Part shown: piece by piece, positions 6,737 to 12,797 of the stretch
Layout: every line of letters starts with the position of its first letter
Position numbering within the stretch: the first letter of the stretch is position 1
NCBI GenBank assembly: GCA_038209555.1
Contig: JBBQXP010000024.1
Span: forward strand, 1-33,571
Origin: DASQGA01 sp038209555
GTDB taxonomy: Bacteria; Actinomycetota; Thermoleophilia; Gaiellales; Gaiellaceae
Direction: 5' to 3'
DNA: 33,571 nt
Translations under genes and position numbers: made by a program
The notes under the pieces: model-generated
Told to the model about the DNA's origin: nothing
Database searches by the model: none
Seen by the model: the letters and a program-made list of their open reading frames with translations, nothing else

Positions 6737-7422
6737 AGCGGGAGTCCTTCCTCCAGCGTTCCGAGCACGTAGTCGGCGCCGGCCTCGGCAAGTTCCTCTT
6801 TCGAGTAGTGACCGGTCGCGACGCCGACCGCGACCGTGTTCGCCGCGTGCGCGGCCGTGATATCGAGCGGAGTGTCGCCGACGTCGAGCACCTCCTCACG
6901 CTCCAGGTCCCGGCCTACGATCGTCTCGGCACGCTCGACCGCCTTCTTCGTCAGCTCGACGCGGTGCGGGGAGTCCGAGCCGTACCCGCCGAACGTGAAG
7001 TACTCGTTGAGGCCGCCGCGCTCGAGCTTCATACGGGCCGCTTCCTCGACCCCGCCCGTGGTCAGGCCGAGCAGATACCCGGCGTCACGGAGCTGCGGCA
7101 GGAGCTCATTCACACCCGGGAGCACCTTGTAACCCTTCGACTCGGCTACCGCTCGCGGGAGGTGCTCGAGGCGCTTCGTCATCACCCGCGCGAGCTCCTC
7201 GGGGGAGGGCTCGTGACCGATCACCGCCTTGAAGGTGAGGCGCGCCACCTCGGGGTCGGTCATGCCGGCGTCCGTGAACTTCCCGATGTCGGCCGGGATC
7301 CCGTAGAGGTCCTCGAATGCCCTTCGCCACGAGACGGCGCCGGCGCCTCCGGAGTTGATCAGGGTGCCGTCGATGTCGAACAGGATCGCGACGACAGTAG
7401 AGTCACTCGCCGGAATCATCAT
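6733..7422 (-). CDS. HAD-superfamily phosphatase (phosphoglycolate phosphatase-like)
   Basis: About 229 residues with all HAD motifs: motif I FDIDGT (D16 nucleophile, D18 acid), motif II in LGLTTGG, a Lys in the TKKAV region, and motif IV VGDTPLDI. A helical cap lies between motifs I and II (IA subfamily, like Gph and PGMB enzymes). Predicted to dephosphorylate a small phosphorylated metabolite. The starts considered are ATG 7422 and ATG 7419; a longer in-frame extension exists but runs over rpiA on the other strand and looks non-protein. Either start lies on top of the divergent rpiA ATG (7421). It precedes the cyclase gene with a GTGA overlap. The substrate cannot be read from sequence. Confidence 0.85.
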   Translation of the reverse strand: MMIPASDSTVVAILFDIDGTLINSGGAGAVSWRRAFEDLYGIPADIGKFTDAGMTDPEVARLTFKAVIGHEPSPEELARVMTKRLEHLPRAVAESKGYKVLPGVNELLPQLRDAGYLLGLTTGGVEEAARMKLERGGLNEYFTFGGYGSDSPHRVELTKKAVERAETIVGRDLEREEVLDVGDTPLDITAAHAANTVAVGVATGHYSKEELAEAGADYVLGTLEEGLPL

Positions 7423-8074
7423 GACGACGATACGCGACACCGAGCAGGAGAAGCAGGCGGCGGCTGCGGCTTCTGCCGCCCTCGTCGAGGACGGCATGCT
7501 GGTCGGGCTGGGCACCGGGTCGACGGTCGCATATCTCCTGGAGGCGCTCGCGCGCGGGCCACTCGATCTCCGCTGCGTCGCGACATCGCCCCAGACGGAA
7601 GCGGCCGGCCTCGAGCTCGGGCTTCGGATCGAGCCCTTCGAAGGCCTCGACCGGCTCGACATCGCGATCGACGGGGCGGATCAAATCGACCCGGCCTGCT
7701 GGGTCGTAAAGGGAGGCGGCGCCGCCCATACCCGCGAGAAGATCGTCGCGGCCGCCGCCGACCGCTTCGTGGTCATCGCCTCCTCGGACAAGCTCGTCGA
7801 GGCGATCGCGCCTCCGGTCCCACTCGAGCTGCTGGTCTATGGGCTGGACGCGACTCTTCGTTGCATCGGCCACGTGGAGCTTCGCGACACGCCCCTCAGC
7901 CCGGACGGAGGCGTGATCGCTGACTACGTCGGTCCGGTCGACGATCCCCTGGAGCTTTCAACCCGGCTTGCCGGGACTCCCGGCGTGGTCGAGCACGGGC
8001 TCTTCCCACCGGCGCTCGTGAGTGAGGTGCTCGTGGCGCACGGCGCCCAGGTCGAGCGCCTGGCGCCGATCTGA
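7421..8074 (+). CDS. rpiA: Ribose-5-phosphate isomerase A
   Basis: 217 residues, the usual RpiA length. Key motifs are present: GLGTGSTV (29-36) for phosphate binding, DGADQID (84-90), and KGGGAAHTREK (97-107), which includes the catalytic glutamate. It interconverts ribose-5-phosphate and ribulose-5-phosphate in the pentose phosphate pathway. I chose the ATG at 7421 because the family N-terminus (EQEKQAAAAASA) follows directly; the 22 residues upstream in frame do not look like RpiA. This puts the start codon inside the start of the divergent HAD gene with no intergenic space, so a leaderless or unusual promoter arrangement is likely. Confidence 0.93.
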   Translation: MTTIRDTEQEKQAAAAASAALVEDGMLVGLGTGSTVAYLLEALARGPLDLRCVATSPQTEAAGLELGLRIEPFEGLDRLDIAIDGADQIDPACWVVKGGGAAHTREKIVAAAADRFVVIASSDKLVEAIAPPVPLELLVYGLDATLRCIGHVELRDTPLSPDGGVIADYVGPVDDPLELSTRLAGTPGVVEHGLFPPALVSEVLVAHGAQVERLAPI

Positions 8075-8075
8075 G

Positions 8076-8681
8076 CTAGCGGCGCGCGAGCGGGATCGTG
8101 AACCGGTGCGCGGTGTGCGTGCCCGAGAAGCGGGCAACCTTCGTGTCCTTCAGCCCGGCGGCGCGGCCGGCTCCGAGGACGTCGGCCTCCCGGATGTCCT
8201 GGCGCCCCTTCGGCGCGACCACCCAGATGTGCCCATTCGGGCGCAGGTACGGGACGAGCGACTCGATCCGGCCGAGGTCATCCGTCGCCTCCGCGCCCAG
8301 GAAGATGAGGTCGGACTCCGGCTGGGGCGCGGTCGCGTACTGCTCAACGCGCTCCTCGAGGAGCGTCTGGAACTCCCCGTCCTCCAGATTGACGACCGCC
8401 ACGCTCGACTGCGGCTTGACGCCGAGCTTGTCGAGAAGCGACTTGGGGTTTCGGATCCGCTCGGCCCACCGCTCAGCCTTCGGGCCGAGCTCGAAGGTCG
8501 CCTCGCCGTCTGCGAATTCGATGCGGAGCTCTCCGTTCGACGCGTGAAGCTCCGTGATGTTCTTCAGCGGGACGGCGATCCGGAAGTCGCCCCGGAAGAT
8601 GAGCTCGTCCGTCTCGAGGAGCGCTCTGCCTTCGGAACGCGCGTCCCCGAAGCGAACGATGAAGCGGGCTTCCTCCCCCAT
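8076..8681 (-). CDS. Conserved protein with DUF3052-like C-terminal half
   Basis: 201 residues. The N-terminal half (1-75) is a set of short beta strands (GRALLETDELIFRGDFRIAV, ADGEATFELG) resembling a PH-like barrel. The C-terminal half (80-200), from KSLLDKLGVKPQSSVAVVNL through SDLIFLGAE to GHIWVVAPKG, follows the DUF3052 pattern common in Actinobacteria: an alpha/beta domain reminiscent of methyltransferase-like folds without an obvious cofactor site. Function is unknown. It converges on rpiA with one base between the stops. Start ATG 8681 has no clear Shine-Dalgarno. Confidence 0.68.
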   Translation of the reverse strand: MGEEARFIVRFGDARSEGRALLETDELIFRGDFRIAVPLKNITELHASNGELRIEFADGEATFELGPKAERWAERIRNPKSLLDKLGVKPQSSVAVVNLEDGEFQTLLEERVEQYATAPQPESDLIFLGAEATDDLGRIESLVPYLRPNGHIWVVAPKGRQDIREADVLGAGRAAGLKDTKVARFSGTHTAHRFTIPLARR

Positions 8682-8714
8682 CCCGGAGGGGAGCCTAGCG
8701 TGCAGAAAGCGCTG

Positions 8715-8945
8715 CTAGCCCCAGACGAAGCTACGCCGTGGCTGCTTCGCCGAGCGAAGACCTGTCGCCATCGTGGCGCGCAGGTCCGTCTCCCCGTGCC
8801 AGCGAGCCACGGCGGCCGTCCAGGCCTGCCGCCGGTGGTATTCGCACACGAGGTAGTGCTCGCCGTCTGTCGCTCGGAGTTCGCGGACGGCATCACGGTC
8901 GCAGCGACGATTCTCCAGCCTGTAATAGCCCTCACATCGTCCCAT
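8715..8945 (-). CDS. Small Cys/His protein, possible zinc-binding
   Basis: A 76-residue protein with Cys4, Cys15, Cys34 and His37 arranged as C-x10-C-x18-C-x2-H (RCEGYYRLENRRCDRD then YLVCEYHRRQAW). This spacing suggests one zinc site in a small treble-clef-like fold. The C-terminal part is basic. I do not recognise a named family. It lies upstream of the DUF3052-like gene on the same strand (33-bp gap) and is probably co-transcribed with it. The start is ATG 8945. Coding confidence comes from the ordered Cys/His pattern and GC-rich third positions. Confidence 0.6.
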   Translation of the reverse strand: MGRCEGYYRLENRRCDRDAVRELRATDGEHYLVCEYHRRQAWTAAVARWHGETDLRATMATGLRSAKQPRRSFVWG

Positions 8946-8985
8946 GGCTCAGATATCGGTGTTCGTTGTGCCTGATACGAGTCCC

Positions 8986-9008
8986 TGCTTCGAGTGAAGC
9001 GTTTTTTT
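8986..9008 (+). terminator. Terminator-like hairpin upstream of the ABC operon
   Basis: GCTTC (8987-8991), loop GAGT, GAAGC (8996-9000), then G and seven Ts (9002-9008). It has the form of an intrinsic terminator on the plus strand, but the only nearby upstream genes are on the minus strand. It ends 38 bases before the ABC ATPase start codon, so it may be a leader attenuator, or may stop transcription arriving from rpiA. Confidence 0.55.
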
Positions 9009-9046
9009 CGAACAGGGGAAACCCTGCGACGCGTACGCTGGAACGG

Positions 9047-10012
9047 ATGGCCGCAACGATTCAGGAAAACGGTGCCGGCGACTGGGTCGTCGAGACGTCC
9101 GGTCTCACCAAGCGGTTCGGGCAGCGGGTTGCGGTCGACCACGTCGATCTTCAGATCCCGAAAGGCTCTGCCTTCGGGTACCTGGGCCCGAACGGAGCGG
9201 GCAAGACCACGCTCATCAGGATCCTGCTCGGGCTGACGAAAGCGGACTCGGGGTCGATGCGCCTGCTCGGAAAGCCCCTGCCCTCGGAACGGGCCGCCGC
9301 GCTCGCGCGGGTCGGCGCGATCGTCGAGGAGCCACGGTTCCACACGCACCTGACCGGCCGTGAGAACCTGCGGATCATCGCCGCGGCCCGAGAGCCCGAG
9401 GCGCATGACCGGATCGACGGGGCCCTTGCCCGGATGGGTCTCACCGGCCGGGCGAATGAACGAGTTTCCAAGTACTCGCTCGGCATGCGCCAGCGTCTGG
9501 GCGTCGCGCGCGCTCTCCTCGCCGACCCGGAGCTGCTGATCCTCGACGAGCCGACGAACGGGCTCGACCCGGCCGGCATCCAGGAGTTCAGGAATATGAT
9601 CCGGGAGTTCGTGGACGAGGGCCGTACGGTGGTGCTGTCCTCACATCTCCTGGACGAGGTGGAGAAGATCTGCGACGCACTCGCGATCGTCGACCACGGA
9701 AAGGTGGTCTGGCGCGGCTCCGTCTCGGAGATCGCCGCCGGCGGTGAGAGCAAGACGCTGCTGATCCAGGTGGATGACCAGACGCGCGCTCGCGAGCTCG
9801 CCGCCGCCCATCCCTCGGTGGCGTCTGTGAACGGGACCGCGGAGGGCCTGAGCGTCGAGTTCGTCCCCGACGCCTCCCCGTCTAAGGTCGCGGCGGACCT
9901 GAACAGGCGCCTGGTCGAGGCCGGGGTGGCGGTCTACCGGCTCGAGCCGGCACGCGTTTCGCTCGAGGAGCGGTTCCTGGAGATCACGTCCCGTCTTGGG
10001 GTAGCACCCTGA
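9047..10012 (+). CDS. ABC transporter ATP-binding protein
   Basis: 321 residues. Walker A GPNGAGKTT (47-55), Q-loop region AIVEEPRF, ABC signature YSLGMRQRLG (143-152), Walker B LLILDEPTNGLDP (163-175) and H-loop SSHLLDEVE. The C-terminal 90 residues form the extra domain typical of CcmA/DrrA-like exporter ATPases. It should power the six-helix permease encoded next. Natural substrates of this class range from antibiotics and lipids to unknown compounds; nothing here narrows it. Start ATG 9047 was chosen because the family sequence begins nearby (WVVETSGLTKRFG); the upstream extension is not protein-like. A terminator-like hairpin lies 38 bases upstream. Confidence 0.9.
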   Translation: MAATIQENGAGDWVVETSGLTKRFGQRVAVDHVDLQIPKGSAFGYLGPNGAGKTTLIRILLGLTKADSGSMRLLGKPLPSERAAALARVGAIVEEPRFHTHLTGRENLRIIAAAREPEAHDRIDGALARMGLTGRANERVSKYSLGMRQRLGVARALLADPELLILDEPTNGLDPAGIQEFRNMIREFVDEGRTVVLSSHLLDEVEKICDALAIVDHGKVVWRGSVSEIAAGGESKTLLIQVDDQTRARELAAAHPSVASVNGTAEGLSVEFVPDASPSKVAADLNRRLVEAGVAVYRLEPARVSLEERFLEITSRLGVAP

Positions 10013-10032
10013 CCTTCCCTCGCCTCCGGCTC

Positions 10033-10067
10033 GCTCCCGCGGGGGAAACCATGTTTCCCCCGCGAGC
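10033..10067 (+). promoter_or_regulatory. 12-bp perfect hairpin in the ABC intercistronic region
   Basis: CGCGGGGGAAAC (10038-10049), loop CAT, GTTTCCCCCGCG (10053-10064): a 12-bp perfect stem, with flanking GCT/AGC adding three more pairs after a bulge. It begins about 20 bases after the ATPase stop. There is no T-tract, so it looks like an mRNA-stability or attenuation hairpin and not a terminator. Confidence 0.55.
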
Positions 10068-10088
10068 CCCCTTCTTACAGTCCAACGA

Positions 10089-10152
10089 GGAACCTCCCGG
10101 TTCCCCCACACCCCCTCCACACGCTCATAGGCCAAAGGTCGGCCTATGAGCG
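10089..10152 (+). promoter_or_regulatory. Hairpin pair; second hairpin holds the permease start codon
   Basis: First hairpin: GGAACC (10089-10094), loop TCCC, GGTTCC (10099-10104). Second: CGCTCATAGGCC (10122-10133), 7-base loop AAAGGTC, GGCCTATGAGCG (10141-10152), a 12-bp perfect stem. The permease ATG (10146-10148) is inside the 3' arm and the Shine-Dalgarno-like AAAGG (10134-10138) is the loop, seven bases from the ATG. If it forms in mRNA it would block initiation unless opened; as DNA it would be a 31-bp symmetric operator. Confidence 0.55.
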
Positions 10153-10970
10153 CAGCGGCTACCGGGCAGGTCGCCACGGCAAGCCGGCGGTCGCGTACCT
10201 GGTCGAGGCTGATCACGGCCGAGATTCTGAAACTGCGGAAACGCCGGGGACTGCTCTGGTCGTCGATCGCCCTCGTGATTGGCCCGCAGCTGGTTGCGTA
10301 CACAGTCCTGGCCGCGTTGCACGCGGCCGATCCGGCCAAGTACGACCCGGCGGGCGGCGTCGACAACCTCACCGGCGGCGTCGATGTCCTCCTGACGCTC
10401 GGGGTCGTCGCCGCAATCATGATCGGCGCGACCGCCGGCGCCGGCGACCTGAACGCGGGAGTCTTCCGCGAGCTCGTTGCCACGGGCCGGTCGCGGATCC
10501 AGCTCTTCCTTGTCAGGATTCCGGGAGGCCTGGCGCTCGTGCTCCCGCTCGCCGCTCTCTCTTTCGCGGGCTCGGCGATCGCCTGCGTGCTGCTCGCCGG
10601 GAACCTCGAGCCGCCGTCGCCGTCTGTCCTCGTCAAGACCGGGCTCTGGGTTCTGCTCGGGTTCACGCTCCAGTTCGCGTTGGCGCTCGGCCTCGCGTCC
10701 CTCGTCGGGTCGCGCAGCATCACGATCGGCGTCGTCCTCGCGTGGCAGCTCGTAGTCGTGCATCTCCTTGCTTCCTTCACGAAGCTCGGAATGGCCCGGG
10801 AATTCCTCTCGATCCCTGCCTTCGACCGGCTCGCGCCGGGCCCCTTGGCTAACAACGGCGGTTCCGGCGACATCGCGATGTCGGTGGTGGCAGCCGTCGC
10901 GGTTCTCGTCGGCTGGCTGCTCGTGCCGCTCGTGGTGGGTGCCTGGCGGACTGCTTCGCGCGACGCCTGA
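10146..10970 (+). CDS. ABC-2 type exporter permease
   Basis: 274 residues, hydrophobic, with about six membrane helices. A cytoplasmic N-terminus carries the typical RLITAEILKLRKRRGL amphipathic stretch of ABC-2 permeases, followed by helices around 40-58, 80-98, 127-150, 160-185, 193-212 and 245-265. It pairs with the upstream ATPase to form a dimeric exporter. The substrate is unknown. The gene is 133 bp after the ATPase, long for an operon, and the gap is filled by three hairpins. The start ATG lies within a hairpin arm. The TGA stop is the first three bases of repeat copy 2, so the C-terminus (WRTASRDA) ends exactly at the element boundary. Confidence 0.85.
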   Translation: MSAAATGQVATASRRSRTWSRLITAEILKLRKRRGLLWSSIALVIGPQLVAYTVLAALHAADPAKYDPAGGVDNLTGGVDVLLTLGVVAAIMIGATAGAGDLNAGVFRELVATGRSRIQLFLVRIPGGLALVLPLAALSFAGSAIACVLLAGNLEPPSPSVLVKTGLWVLLGFTLQFALALGLASLVGSRSITIGVVLAWQLVVVHLLASFTKLGMAREFLSIPAFDRLAPGPLANNGGSGDIAMSVVAAVAVLVGWLLVPLVVGAWRTASRDA

Positions 10971-11133
10971 TGGTTGATCGGCAATTACCACACCCGCGGA
11001 TGGCGGCCCAGACACGGCGCCAGGCCGCACCCTCACCCTTGCCAAGGCTTGTAGCCTTGCCTGCGCGCGATGGCGCATCCTGGCTTGGTCTGACCCGTCC
11101 CCGCGGGCCCGCCAATTACCGATCAACCATCTA
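10968..11133 (+). repeat. Palindromic 166-bp dispersed repeat, copy 2
   Basis: Same element as 2411-2576 in opposite orientation. The terminal inverted repeats are well kept: TGATGGTTGATCGGCAATTA at the left and the complement of TAATTGGC-type sequence ending AATTACCGATCAACCATC at the right, and the similarity runs on inward through CCCGCGG. The centre is CAAGGCT-TGT-AGCCTTG (11043-11059). The arms between are imperfectly complementary, so the whole element can fold as one long hairpin. It has no coding capacity for a transposase. The first three bases are the stop codon of the ABC permease. Confidence 0.87.
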
Positions 11134-11172
11134 GACCTCGGCTCTGGCCGCTCGGTTAGCCTTGGCGACCCG

Positions 11173-12036
11173 ATGGCGGCGACTCTCATGGACGGTAGGG
11201 CTCTCGCTGCGCGCGTACGCGCGGGCGTGGCGCGCGAGGTAGCAGAGCTCGAGCGGCCTGTCGGGCTCGCGACCGTGCTCGTCGGGGAGGACCCGGCGTC
11301 GGGGATCTACGTGTCCAACAAGGAAAAGGCGTGCATCGAGGCCGGGATCGAGACCTTCCACCACGGTCCGCCGGCCGACATCCCCGAAGAGGAGCTGCTC
11401 GGCCTCATTGCGGAGCTGAACGCGGACGCGGGCGTGACCGGGATACTCGTTCAGCTGCCGCTGCCGCCCCGGATCGACGCGGACCGGGTGATCAGGTCGA
11501 TTGACCCGGTCAAGGACGTGGATGGTTTCCACCCGATCAACGCGGGCTTCCTTCTGCTCGGCCGGCCGACGCTGCCACCCGCGACGCCCGCTGGGATCCT
11601 CGAGCTCCTGCGCGAGTACGAGATTGGGCTCCAGGGCGCCGACGCGGTCGTGATCGGCCGCTCGAACATCGTCGGAAAGCCGATCTCGCTCCTGCTGCTG
11701 GCCGAGCACGCGACCGTGACGATCACGCACAGCCGGACGACGAACCTTGCCGAGCGGGTGCGGGCCGCTGACCTCGTCGTCGCGGCCGTGGGGCGCCCCG
11801 AGACGGTCACCGCGGAAATGGTGAAGCCGGGCGCCACGGTGATCGATGTCGGCATCAACCGCATCGACGGCAAGGTGGTCGGCGACGTAGCACCAGACGT
11901 CGCCGAGGTGGCCGGGCACCTGACGCCCGTTCCGGGCGGCGTTGGCCCGATGACGATCGCGATGCTGCTCCGGAACACCGTTCGCGCTGCGCGTTATCAG
12001 GCGCAGGCTCTTGCCTACCCGCTCGCAGGGCGCTAA
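11173..12036 (+). CDS. folD: Bifunctional methylene-THF dehydrogenase/cyclohydrolase FolD
   Basis: 287 residues, normal length. The substrate-site Y-x3-K motif is Y46/K50 (YVSNKEKACIEAGI), followed by the QLPLP loop, the NADP-site block VVIGRSNIVGKPIS, and the C-terminal signature TPVPGGVGPMTIAML. It oxidises 5,10-methylene-THF to methenyl-THF and hydrolyses that to 10-formyl-THF, supplying one-carbon units for purines and fMet. Start ATG 11173; Met6 is an alternative. It begins 40 bp after repeat copy 2, so the repeat is in its promoter or leader region. Confidence 0.96.
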   Translation: MAATLMDGRALAARVRAGVAREVAELERPVGLATVLVGEDPASGIYVSNKEKACIEAGIETFHHGPPADIPEEELLGLIAELNADAGVTGILVQLPLPPRIDADRVIRSIDPVKDVDGFHPINAGFLLLGRPTLPPATPAGILELLREYEIGLQGADAVVIGRSNIVGKPISLLLLAEHATVTITHSRTTNLAERVRAADLVVAAVGRPETVTAEMVKPGATVIDVGINRIDGKVVGDVAPDVAEVAGHLTPVPGGVGPMTIAMLLRNTVRAARYQAQALAYPLAGR

Positions 12037-12045
12037 TCTGCGACG

Positions 12046-12064
12046 CGCCGTGACTGTCACGGCG
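12046..12064. promoter_or_regulatory. 19-bp perfect palindrome between folD and csp
   Basis: CGCCGTGACTGTCACGGCG is a perfect palindrome around a central T, starting 10 bases after the folD stop. It could be a transcription-factor operator for the cold-shock gene, or form a short hairpin ending folD (the following TTCAGCCCTTTAC is weak as a T-tract). A further hairpin, ACGAC/GTCGT with GGC/GCC (12076-12098), lies in the same leader. Confidence 0.4.
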
Positions 12065-12123
12065 TTCAGCCCTTTACGACGGCTCTCTGCCGGGTCGTCG
12101 TTCGTTTTTGAAGGAGGAAGGAC

Positions 12124-12324
12124 TTGGCAGAAGGCACCGTCAAGTGGTTCTCGAACGAGAAGGGATACGGCTTCATCGCCCGCGAGGGCGGAGAGGACGT
12201 GTTCGTTCACTTTTCTGCGATCCAGGGGGACGGCTACAAGTCGCTCGCCGAGGGCCAGAAGGTCGAGTTCGAGGTCGTAGAGGGTCAGAAAGGCCTGCAG
12301 GCGGCCAACGTCCAGCTCGTTTAA
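12124..12324 (+). CDS. Cold-shock domain protein (CspA family)
   Basis: 66 residues, a single five-stranded OB-fold. RNP1-like KGYGFI and RNP2-like VFVHFSAI are intact, with WFSNEKGYGFI and DGYKSL typical of the family. It binds single-stranded RNA/DNA and acts as an RNA chaperone. The start is TTG 12124, which is unusual, but a perfect AAGGAGG (12111-12117) six bases upstream fixes it. A strong terminator follows the stop. The 87-bp leader contains a palindrome and a second hairpin, fitting the structured 5' UTRs known for cold-shock genes; whether it responds to cold is inference. Confidence 0.95.
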   Translation: MAEGTVKWFSNEKGYGFIAREGGEDVFVHFSAIQGDGYKSLAEGQKVEFEVVEGQKGLQAANVQLV

Positions 12325-12345
12325 CGGAGAGAGAATCCACGTTTC

Positions 12346-12378
12346 GACGGGCCCCCGGAAGGGGGCCCGTCACCTTTA
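12346..12378 (+). terminator. Intrinsic terminator of the cold-shock gene
   Basis: GACGGGCCCCC (12346-12356), tetraloop GGAA, GGGGGCCCGTC (12361-12371), then ACCTTTAA. An 11-bp all-matched stem with a stable loop lies 21 bases after the csp stop. The T-tract is short, but stem strength and position make this the clearest terminator in the window. Confidence 0.8.
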
Positions 12379-12381
12379 ACC

Positions 12382-12431
12382 TGACGGTTGATCGACAACC
12401 ACCACATGCCAATTTCCCGACCAACCAACTA
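12382..12431 (+). repeat. 50-bp internal-deletion remnant of the 166-bp repeat
   Basis: The left part, TGACGGTTGATCGACAACC then ACCACA, matches the first 25 bases of copy 2 with about four changes. The right part, TGCCAATTTCCCGACCAACC then AACTA, matches its last 25 bases. The 116-base interior is missing, so this is an end-to-end deletion form. It lies between the csp terminator and gatC, directly against the gatC Shine-Dalgarno AGAGG. Confidence 0.72.
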
Positions 12432-12439
12432 GAGGTTCG

Positions 12440-12724
12440 ATGACCATCACACGAGAAGAAGTTCTCCACGTCGCCCGGCTTGCGCGACTGGAGATTCCGG
12501 AGGGGGAGATCGACCGGCTGCGCGGTGAGCTCGAGGCGATCCTGGACGCGGTCGGCAAGGTGGCCGAGCTCGACCTAGCCGACGTCCCACCAACATCGCA
12601 TCCCCTTGATCTCGTGAACGTGTGGGCCGACGACGAGCCTCGCCCCTCGCTCTCGGCCGAAGATGCGCTAAAGAATGCACCCGACACGGCGGAAGGTGCC
12701 TTCCGCGTGCCCGCGGTCGGATGA
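12440..12724 (+). CDS. gatC: Asp/Glu-tRNA amidotransferase subunit C
   Basis: 94 residues, typical of GatC. The N-terminal helix pair ITREEVLHVARLARLEI, the IDRLRGELEAILDAVGKV stretch, and the extended C-terminal belt with PLDLVNVWADDEPRPSLS and FRVPAVG are all as expected. GatC wraps around and stabilises GatA and joins it to GatB. Start ATG 12440 has AGAGG four bases upstream. First gene of the gat cluster; gatA follows after 73 bp. Confidence 0.93.
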   Translation: MTITREEVLHVARLARLEIPEGEIDRLRGELEAILDAVGKVAELDLADVPPTSHPLDLVNVWADDEPRPSLSAEDALKNAPDTAEGAFRVPAVG

Positions 12725-12797
12725 CACGCTTCCGACACATCGTGCGCACCGCGCATGTGACTTTCCGCGCTACGCTCATAGCGGGTGGTGGTCCGGG

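Noticed and set aside
7423..7662. An 80-residue N-terminal extension of the HAD phosphatase
   Set aside because: It lies antisense to rpiA, is Ser/Arg/Ala-rich low-complexity sequence, and HAD motif I would be displaced from its normal N-terminal place.
8738..9046. A longer N-terminus for the ABC ATPase
   Set aside because: It overlaps the small Cys/His gene in antisense, contains the T7 terminator-like hairpin, and shows no protein-like pattern.
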